Of a stretch of 64,000 nt of DNA, positions 55,934 through 64,000 are shown piece after piece. A model generated the notes under the pieces. The model did no database searches. It was not told where the DNA came from and was given only the letters and a program-made list of their open reading frames with translations. The first letter of the stretch is position 1; each line of letters opens with the position of its first letter. Location: NCBI GenBank assembly GCA_035772405.1, contig JAYKKM010000309.1, positions 1,315,001 to 1,379,000 on the forward strand. Reading direction: 5' to 3'. A program made the translations under genes and the position numbers. This DNA comes from Chrysogorgia sp. JL179-B06. Its lineage: Eukaryota; Cnidaria; Anthozoa; Scleralcyonacea; Chrysogorgiidae.

Positions 55934-56372
55934 CAATGTGTATAAAATACCCCAATACATTTTCAGAAAGTGAGCGACACAGAGACACTGTCGATGGACA
56001 AGACAATCTCAATCAGAAATAATTTATTAAACTGATTGCAGACAAACCAAAAACGCTCTCGTTGTCGGGAAGACTCTCTCACAATTGAGCAGCTTGAACT
56101 CCATTAGCAGAGCGAAGGCAATTATATGAGGTGATTGGATGGGCAACATTTGAACTCTTATCAACCGTCTAACGGGTGATCAGATGTTTGGTTTCGATTC
56201 GTAATCGTGTCTATCTTTTTAAGAGCAGCATGTGTTCCCAGCTTTTCTACATGATCAGTAATCCGACCAAAGATATAGTTAAATATTGGCACCGTTACGT
56301 TTAAGTTATGTTCAAGCCTTAAAGAGCCGTGATTTTCTTGTCCTTCAAATATTAGAAGTAACATTATTATCG
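55934..56372 (+). repeat. Duplicated segment B, right part
   Basis: Begins with the right copy of the target duplication and continues collinear with 17009-17376 ('gacacagagacactgt', 'aacgctctcgt', 'ggatgggcaacat', 'agagcagcatgtgttccc', 'tgattttcttgtccttcaaa'). Confidence 0.75.
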
Positions 56373-56518
56373 GGTATGCTACTACAGAAGATAAGCCTAC
56401 ACTCAATTTTTCTTCCATAGCAGCTGTGGGTTTGATCATAGTTATACTGTGGTATACTTCGGCAAGCCGAAGAAGACTATAGACTATATTTTATTATGTA
56501 AAAAAAATATTTACCCAC

Positions 56519-56599
56519 CTTTATTGGCGCTCAAGCCGCGGCGGGGGACAGGTTCTATCTGAGCGATAACCACAAGCTGACGTGCTTGACTTGTAGTAC
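56519..56599 (-). CDS. Mini-exon (81 nt, phase 1-1)
   Basis: Acceptor TTGAATTTTAG, donor GTGGGTAAA. Open in phase 1 for 27 codons: (G)-T-T-S-Q-A-R-Q-L-V-V-I-A-Q-I-E-P-V-P-R-R-G-L-S-A-N-K-(G). It ends AAAG|GT like the type A exons. It is more GC-rich than its surroundings, which supports selection on coding sequence. No recognised domain. Confidence 0.6.
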
Positions 56600-59500
56600 C
56601 TAAAATTCAAGATGCAAGATGCAAAATTATTATACTAAATAATCTATATATTTTCGTTATGTCAACGGGGATAACTTTGGGATAAGGCCGGACAAAGTCA
56701 TTACAAAAGCACAAAACTAAATTACTCATGATAAAGCTAACTTAGAGCAATTTTTAACAGTTTTCATTTGGCTGTAACCATAAAAGGGACAAACAATTGT
56801 TATAAAACATAAAAAGCCCAATCAAATTAAAAGGGAAGAACAACTAAATAGGCTGCAACTTAATCAACGTAATACCACATAGTGCAATGCTATGACCTGA
56901 AATACAACTCAATGAAGAGCATTTAATAATGGATGAAAATATCCCACGTGGATATTGACTTATATATTATTAAAACATTCACCACTAAATAATTTACGAA
57001 ATAATTTTAATTTAAGAATTTTGGCTCTCTTCTCATACAACTCATGATCTTAATATTTATAGTTATTCTATTTCTCTGAAGAGTCAAACGAGTTGGTGTA
57101 GATTCATAGCCTAATAATAATAATCGTTGATGACTAATAAACTATAAAAACCGCAACGCACTGTGTTTTTGCAGTATAATCACTTCGAAGGACAAATTGA
57201 CCAATTCTATTCGTCCCAATAGGTAGTGACCGATTTTTTTCGTCCTCATCGCTCATATGTTACTGTCGAGAGAATGATCCACCATGACAGGGTGGCGCCA
57301 ATTACTTTCGGTACGAATAATTCTTCAAAAAGTTATGTTTTCATATTAAACATAAACTACAGTAAAAAATAAATTACTTTTTAGAAAAAAATATTTAATT
57401 ATAATGTTTAGAAATGTTAATAGTTTCACGGTAGCTGCTCTTGTAATCGAGGAATGACGTTTTCATTTTCGTTTTTTATACTTGATGGACAGCTCAAAGT
57501 TTGTGCACAGATATTTTATTCCCTGAACTCCATGATAGCACTGTTCGAAATTATTGATTATACAGTTAGCACTTTCACAAATTCTAGATGACCAAACAGG
57601 AACCGTGCTTCTACTTCTAAAATAATGGAATATACATACTAATGACGGGCTAGTGGTTCCATTATTTTATATAAAATATGTCAATTGAAAAAGTATCCTA
57701 TTAGGAGTACATTTGTACCGTAACCATATAGCAGTTACAAAAGACTGTTGAATGCAACATTGTATTCGATTTACAGTTCTCAATAGTCGTGTCAATAATA
57801 TATTTATTAAGCAGTGCCGTAGATACTCAACAAAAATTTTCCCAAAGAAGATAAGTAACTCTCATCCTTTAAAAAGCGTCAAAAATTGACAATGATATGC
57901 ATGTAGGATTGGTAGTGATGAAATCAGACCGAGAAAGTACCATTGTACGTATTTATATGCATTGAGAGGAAGAATACTGTGTTGCTAAAAACTTTGTTAA
58001 ATTTGATTTACAAAAATGTTTCTTATGTTTCTTAGGACTTCGTTTGACCGTTTGAAATAGAGAACATATATATGCTGGTTAACCAGATATATATTCGAAT
58101 AATTTTAGGTTGAAGCGTGCATTTGATAGATCGTTGCGGCCCTTCCTATATAAACGAAGACCACGTACTAACATATTTCGAAATGACGTTTTATTCTGCC
58201 ACAGTTTCAGATAACAATATATTTATAAAGGAAAACCCTTTGTATTCATACATCTGCACTGTAAAAATATTGGTTGAAAAACCATTTGAATTTGTTATTT
58301 CAGACTAAAACAAATTCTTATTGTAAAAACAACAGGATATTTCGGTTAAAATCACCTTATTTTTGCTGTTTCAACCAATACGATTCGTTGTTTCAACCAA
58401 TACGATTCGTTGTTTCAAGTAGTATAAAATTGGCGAAATGGTGAATCTTACACAACCAATTCCAATCGATCTTTAAAACTATGGCAACAACTCAGTGCAT
58501 TGTGGTAGTGTAGTATCACTTCGCTTTCAAAGGAGATGCCAGCCGCGAGGAGAGCTTTCTTTTTTGAGCACGAATTAACCGAATGTCTAGTGTGCTTTTT
58601 CGCGCAAGAGAGAAATTTATTTTCCCCATTAGACAGGAATGTGTAGTGCATTCTTTAGAAAAGACGATGTAATCACTCATGTCACTAAGGAGAGATTTGA
58701 TCCCAAATCAGTGGACTATTGACTTTGGAACAAAAAATTATTCAAACAAGTTGTTTTTTTATAACAAGTAATCAATAACCGTATTAATTGTTGTTCAATA
58801 CAATGTGGACTTTATCTGTGACTGCATGGAGAAAGGTTTTTCCTATGCAGATTCCATGGTATAAGTGGCTGGAAAAGTTTCTATATTAATCGGTTTCATT
58901 TGTATAAATTGACAGAGTTAACGATGCATTTGATTATTATTATTGATGCATTTTTTCCTGTGTAAAACACTTTAGGGTGATGTTGGCATCCTCAATAAAG
59001 ATTATTATCATTATTATTCGTTAAGATATTCGACAAACAACGTCGGTACATTATATTGGGTCGGTTTAATTTTCCGATTCGGACACACATCCTGATGGTT
59101 TCGCGGAAGGTAACTTCGAAATAAATACAATTATTTTTTTCACAAAAATCGTGGTTTGCACTTTAAATTATAGTTTAGTAATTAAAATATTAAATATAAA
59201 TAATATTGTTGTCGTAAATACATTTTAGTACAACTTTCTTAACTGCTTAAAATGAAGACAAAATTCCACAGAGGGTTTTAGAATTAAATGATGGAAAACA
59301 GATTTGAAGTTTCTTGCGCGATTAACACATGATTTATAATTCATAAGCACTTTAGAATTTTAATGTGTTATGATTTTACCGATGCTGGCAAACATAATAA
59401 ATTTATCCACCAGACCATTAAAGGATATATATATAACCTTATAGAGGGAAATTTAACGCAAGTGAAGGAACCATTGTTGTGCATTATTCTACTTAATTAA

Positions 59501-59738
59501 CGGATGTGTCAATGCTTTAATTTTCTCACCATTTTCTCTATATACCAGGCAACTGTCGTCAATTCGACCTCAAATAAAAATTCTGGCTCACGGCGATCAT
59601 ATCATAAGTGATACTACATTACCACAATGTATTGCGATTTTTCTATATAGTTAAAAGTCCATTGGTCGTTTCAACCAGTTTGTTTTTACACTGTGTTTAT
59701 CACACATCATACGTTCATCCTGCGCATAAAGACATTAC
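56600..59738. other. Long AT-rich intron-like stretch
   Basis: No motif-bearing frame. A short direct repeat 'gtttcaaccaatacgattcgtt' occurs near 58370-58415. Probably the intron between mini-exons at 59739 and 56519. Confidence 0.4.
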
Positions 59739-59828
59739 CTGTGACATCAATGACACAACTTCCTTCTTGTTTGGGATCTGTTTCTGCAGTTTGAGCTGTA
59801 TTCCCCTCGTTACTACACTGACCAAAGT
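59739..59828 (-). CDS. Mini-exon (90 nt, phase 1-1), most upstream one seen
   Basis: Acceptor ACATTTATAG, donor GTAATG. Open in phase 1 for 30 codons: (D)-F-G-Q-C-S-N-E-G-N-T-A-Q-T-A-E-T-D-P-K and then Q-E-G-S-C-V-I-D-V-T-(G). Polar and acidic with two cysteines. The I-D-V-T-(G) end recalls the V-D-V-T-E-I core of the exon at 35594. Lies about 3.1 kb upstream of the exon at 56519. Confidence 0.6.
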
Positions 59829-61099
59829 CTATAAATGTACACCATAGTTAGTAGAATTATCCTATTTTAGTTTCAGTTATATCGGAAACTTTCAGCATAA
59901 TATTTCGACTGTTAAGGACAAAGATAAACAAGCAATTTCCGAATGCAGCAACACGAAATATCAGACATAGTTTGATGCTATTTTGGTTTAAAAATGTATT
60001 GAATGCAACTTTAAAAGTGACAAATCACCACCCGTCGAATCGACGCTCCAAATTGATGTTTACATCCTTGCTGGTTAATCTCAAAACGGTTCACGCGTTT
60101 ATAACCTCACAGTATTGTTGACATCGTTATCTAAAAATAGGTACGCAATGAGTACATTGATAAACAAGACGCCCGTTGGGCGTTCCTTTCGGTGTGCATG
60201 GCAACACAGTGAGCAGAAATTCATAACTCAATCTTGCACAATTTATGCTTCCAGCGACATGGGTCGTGCTCAGTGTCGCTCAAAGAAAATGGCCTGGATG
60301 CGGCGAAAACGGAAATGCCCGTTGTGTCTACTTGACATAGATGTCGGATGCGTTTACTGATCAGGCTAACCTTTCCTATGATTAGACAGAACATGTACTT
60401 GCGTTTTCACAGCATTTATTGCATTTCTATCAAGCGCCGTTATGTTTGGATCCACCAGTGAAATACATGTGTGTAATTGCTGTAAGATCACTTGTATTCG
60501 GTGACAATTTCTTCTTTAATATGTAGAATTGGAAATATATACGCTTTAGAATGATATGGAAAAGGTCGCTCAAAGTGCTGCAAATGTTGTCTAGATTTCA
60601 AAAAAGGTTCTCTTGTTATAATTAGAACGTCTATCAGATAGAAAAATAAATATTCCGAGCCGTATATAATACATATGCATAGTAACGGTTAAGTTTTTTA
60701 AATATTCGTATTTGTAGTCAGTTATTACTAATTTGGTGCGTAGCTCGATTTCACTATTCAAGTGGGTGCAAGAATACAGCGAAATGTTTTGTAGGGCGAT
60801 GGACCAAATTGATTTTTTTCTTGACAGTTTCCAAAAATTATGATTTTTTGGATATCTGGAGACTTTTCAAAAATTGGGTAATATAAGAAAACTCCCGATA
60901 ATTGGGGAGTGGACGTGGAATCTTGTTGCCAATATGTTTCAGCTCAGTTTTGCGTTATGTGCCAATGGACGTTTTCACCAATAGGCTCGCCAACTTGAAT
61001 TTGCAATGCATTATCCAGGGTAACAAGCTCAATTAAAAAGGTGATTGCTTAGAGTAGGACACAAAGTCTTCAACAGCTCCACATCTCCCAATATGGATT
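59829..61099. other. Non-coding stretch
   Basis: The plus-strand frame 60115-60360 contains several Cys but no recognised finger. Nothing supported. Confidence 0.35.
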
Positions 61100-61500
61100 A
61101 CTTAAACGTCTAGTAGATTTGTGTATTATCGGCATACATATGATATTATGAAATTCCTTGATGTCGCATTATAACACCAAGAGGACTGGTGCATAGTACA
61201 TAAAGGGTGGGACACAGAACAGATGCATGTGGTACGCCACAAGTCAGTAGATGACTATAGGATCTTTCATTGTCGATGTATACATAATGCCTTCGATCAC
61301 TAAGGCAGGACACGAACCAAGCATGCATCGACCCCTCAATACCGAAACAGTTAGAGAGTCTTGACAGAAGTATGTGATGGCCAACAGCGTCAACGGCGGC
61401 TGAAAGATCTATAACAACAGCAGAATGACAGATCTATCATCATCTAAAGCGCGTTGACCATCATTCGGGACCCTTATGAGCGCAGACTGCTATTTCCGGA
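61100..61500 (-). pseudogene. CR1/L2-like LINE, short RT fragment
   Basis: Reading leftward: RAVILLLL-like block with LLAITYF..LSNCFGIEGS-like remnants, WFVSCLSDRRHYVYIDNERS, LTCGVPHASVLCPTLYVL and YHMYADNTQIY near 61105, where the usual YADD is YADN. Frameshifted and truncated on both sides; it ends next to a putative Gypsy LTR. Confidence 0.65.
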
Positions 61501-61535
61501 CTTGTGCGTATACTGAAAGAGTTCTTTCCGATTAT

Positions 61536-61727
61536 TGTCACACAAATGGTGGTGTAGTGTTTAATAATTAGTTATTCAAGAATTAACATTAGTTAATTAT
61601 GTATGTTATGTATGTAACTGTATGTTAATATATTCATGGTGTATATAAGCACTCACGTGGAACGAATGTAGTTGTTGTGTAATATTTACGTTTGGAAGAA
61701 AAACGCGAATAAATGTACTAAAGAACA
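61536..61727 (+). repeat. Putative 5' LTR of a Gypsy element
   Basis: Starts TGTCACACAAATGG, contains a TATA-like gtatataagc near 61641 and ends AAGAACA. It is followed by TTTTGGCGACTGG, resembling the TGGCGACGAGGA-type primer-binding region of Mag/SURL-like Gypsy elements. The second LTR is outside the window, so boundaries are inferred. Confidence 0.45.
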
Positions 61728-61743
61728 TATTTTGGCGACTGGT

Positions 61744-62392
61744 ATGGGATCCGCTGCTGGATACGTCGGTCTAGGCGTAGAGAAATTCATCCCAGAAGAC
61801 GACTCCTTAAATACTGGGAAAATATTCAGTAAATGGTTAAATGCACTGGAAAGAGACATGCGACTCGCTCAAATAACAAATACTGCTTTGAAAATCGATG
61901 CTTTGTACCAAGAAAAAGGCGATCATTTCGAGGAAATCGCTACGAATCTTGCAGATTTACCTCCCCCAGAAGAAGGCAATACAAACGCTTATGAAGAAGT
62001 TCGAGAGAAACTCTTACGGTATTGGAATCCGAAGAGAAACGTGTCATACCCCACAACGAAGTTCATGGGGCAGACACAGAAGGTCTGAAATCCCTCGTTA
62101 TCCACAACTAATTCCTTCACCTTTTCAGTATTGCGACGAGCCGTTACCTCCCTGGCAGAATACCAAGACGAACCGTTTTCTCCCCCGGCACACTATCAAG
62201 ATCAGCCGTTACCTCCCCGGCAGACTACCAAGATGGCGAAGGTGTAACTAAGAAGACATGTTCTACATTTGATCATGCTGCGATTCAAGTAAAGTTTTTC
62301 GGGGTTGAAACGTGGGCAGAAGTGGATTCCTGTATTTCCCAAACAATGATGGATGAAATAACATTTAACTTGAAATACGAATCCGAAATAAT
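61744..62392 (+). pseudogene. Gypsy (Ty3) gag and start of protease
   Basis: From ATG at 61744: VGLGVEKFIPEDDSLNTGKI, FSKWLNALERDMRLAQIT and YEEVREKLLRYWNPKRNVSY are a retrotransposon gag core. The frame stops at 62086. In another frame Q-V-K-F-F-G-V-E-T-W-A-E-V-D-S-C lies near 62290-62330, where an aspartic protease would have D-S-G, so the catalytic triplet is altered. The protease is cut at about 62370-62393 by composite repeat copy 3. Confidence 0.7.
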
Positions 62393-63150
62393 CCCCTCGC
62401 CCGCCTTTTCACCCCCTCCCCTAAGGGAATTTCCCATCCATAGTGCCCAGACCTCACACGCCGTGGCCGTATATTTGTGTTTTGCAAAAATTCACAATTT
62501 GCAAAAACCCGTTTCGTCGAAGAAATGTTAGAACGTTATCTCGATCGGCCAATATTTAACCGATTTAAATTCTGAAAACAGATTTGGAATTAGCAAGTCA
62601 ACATACATAACATACGTGTCTACAACAGTATATTACGAGAACGTGAATACCCTTCGTAAAAAACGTTTTATGTACTTAGAAATTAGTCGACTATAAGCTG
62701 GTCACTTCGTCGTATATTATTTTGAACGTTATCTAGATCAGTATATAACCGTTTTCAATTCTGAAAACAGATTTGGAATTAGCGAGTAAAAATACATAAC
62801 ATATGTGTCTACTATATTACGAGAACGTGAATACCCTTCGTAAAAATGGTTTATGTACTTAGAAATTAGATGGGTATAAGCCGGTCACTTCGTCGTATAT
62901 TATTTTGAATATCTCGATCAATATATAACCGTTTTCAATTCTGAAAACAGATTTGTAATTAGCGAGTCAAAATACATACTCGGACTCGGAGTTCTATTTC
63001 CTTTTCTCTTTAGGAAAAAAACCCTCTGAATCCGTTTCAATTTTTGCATTCGCAATCATTTGACGGTTTCAATTTCAATAGTAATTCAAATGCTGAGTAC
63101 CTAGTTACCAGGACCAAATGTTCCGATGACGCGCAGATGGCCGTTGATGC

Positions 63151-63246
<96 letters not shown>

Positions 63247-63355
63247 ATAAACTCGATCCGAGATCAGGACCCGCTAGCATCTCCCGCGATAAGGGACTAA
63301 ACGCCGGTCGATATTAGCACCCTCGTCCTCAGGCCTTCGGCCTTCGGCCGGCGCG
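62368..63355 (+). mobile_element. Composite hairpin-ended repeat, copy 3, inside Gypsy protease
   Basis: Left part ACTTGAAATACGAATCCG and CCCCTCGCCCGCC at 62393, 'ccatagtgcccagacctcac', then monomers marked at 62579, 62768 and 62948 (spacings 189 and 180). The right part carries an extra block (63020-63090) shared only with copy 4, a long (TA)n tract (63150-63245), 'gggactaaacgccggtcgat' and a hairpin lacking the terminal GGGCGAGGGG. It therefore seems truncated at the right end. Confidence 0.8.
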
Positions 63356-63640
63356 ATCACATTCGGAAACAGTCAAGTGAGAACCTGAAGCCATCGATGC
63401 CCAAGAAGAAAGCTCAGACTTACAACGGAAACGTCATCCAATTACTTGGTGCGTATGTTACGACGCTAGAAACACAGAAGAATATTATACCCATAACTGT
63501 CATGGTTGTTAAGGGGGACTCTGGATCAAGACCATTCTTTGGCGGTGTTGTGGCATTGGAACTAGGTCTTCTCGCATTGGCAAGAAAAGAGCATTATTTC
63601 AACAGCAGCCCGGACACACTGGGAACTTCCGTGAAATGAA
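63356..63640 (+). pseudogene. Gypsy protease, C-terminal part
   Basis: Encodes KKKAQTYNGNVIQLLGAYVT, I-P-I-T-V-M-V-V-K-G-D and G-G-V-V-A-L-E-L-G-L-L, matching the flap-to-end part of Ty3-type proteases (normally L-L-G-R near the end, here F-F-G-G). Stops at 63637. Confidence 0.65.
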
Positions 63641-63689
63641 CTCAACTTTTAAATGTGACACCTCTTCCAACACTCCCGGAAACGAAGAA

Positions 63690-64000
63690 TTCCATCCATA
63701 GTGGAAAACGTGCCGGAGTGCGTTCGGAAATTTAAACACGTTTTTAGGAAAACACTTGGGAAGCACGAGTACGTTAAAGTGAAATTACACGTTGACCGCA
63801 ACGTCACACCAGTTGCACAGCCCCCAAAGAAGATTCTGTATGGCTACCAAGAAAGGCTTTCTGAGCACTTGAGGAAACTGCAGAAGGATGATATCATTGA
63901 AGATATCCCGACGGACGGGCCGACCTCATGGGTATCGAATCTTGTGTTCGCTTCGAAGCCCAAAGATCCTGATCCAAACGCTATTCGATTTTGTGTCGAT
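63690..64000 (+). pseudogene. Gypsy reverse transcriptase N-terminus, runs off the window
   Basis: V-K-L-H-V-D-R-N-V-T-P-V-A-Q-P-P-K, ERLSEHLRKLQKDDIIEDI, GPTSWVSNLVFASKPK and A-I-R-F-C-V-D are the start of a Ty3/Gypsy RT. The stretch is open from about 63778 to the window end. A frame change relative to the protease part is needed. Confidence 0.8.

Noticed and set aside
60115..60360. Cys-rich plus-strand ORF as a zinc-finger gene
   Set aside because: Cys spacing fits no zinc-finger class and there is no supporting context.

Overview
The window looks like intron-rich, AT-rich nuclear DNA of an early-branching metazoan, most probably an anthozoan cnidarian. This is inferred from the transposon families present (Harbinger with a Myb/SANT partner, Crypton, BEL/Pao, Gypsy, CR1/L2-like and RTE-like LINEs, tRNA-derived SINEs), from long (TA)n tracts and from canonical GT-AG introns. 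No bacterial operon, CRISPR array or intact single-exon host gene is visible. Almost all long open frames belong to mobile elements.

The least obvious content is a series of tiny minus-strand exons that look like parts of one very large host gene. Nine clean examples lie at 59739-59828, 56519-56599, 35594-35653, 34181-34267, 34014-34067, 25172-25279, 10062-10169, 5531-5626 and 4223-4330; 27865-27977 is probably decayed and 10638-10682 is a candidate. The nine are 54-108 nt long, divisible by three, open in one frame, start after AG, end before GT and are phase 1-1. Three are exactly 108 nt and encode related 36-residue peptides beginning E-P-S. Introns of up to about 21 kb hold the transposons. 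CAT/ATC-rich tracts sit beside several exons.

Layout: 1-2.9 kb, a 276-bp SINE-like tandem array, Harbinger-type debris and one end of a composite repeat. 4.2-5.6 kb, two mini-exons. 6.0-10.2 kb, two LINE fragments and a mini-exon. 11.4-13.5 kb, a TTAA-flanked foldback element and a second tRNA-like tandem array (301 bp). 14.1-15.5 kb, a two-exon Crypton tyrosine-recombinase gene on the minus strand. 16.6-22.7 kb, a duplicated segment, foldbacks, composite repeat copy 1 and a SINE. 25.2-28 kb, mini-exons and composite copy 2. 28.3-33.7 kb, two plus-strand LINEs, one with a PHD-type zinc finger. 33.8-35.9 kb, a mini-exon cluster. 36-40.6 kb, an unassigned element and a minus-strand LINE. 41.4-52.6 kb, one degenerate BEL/Pao element carrying five later insertions. 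54.2-55.9 kb, a LINE with a 30-bp target duplication and an empty-site paralogue at 17 kb. 56.5-59.8 kb, mini-exons. 61.1-64 kb, a LINE scrap and the 5' part of a Gypsy element split by composite copy 3.

The two Harbinger elements in the BEL RNase H region (46260-49092 and 49254-51369) share terminal inverted repeats. Each is flanked by a 3-bp duplication (TGT, TAC) whose removal restores the BEL frame. The second has an intact 345-aa DDE transposase, while its Myb/SANT partner has lost its second exon.
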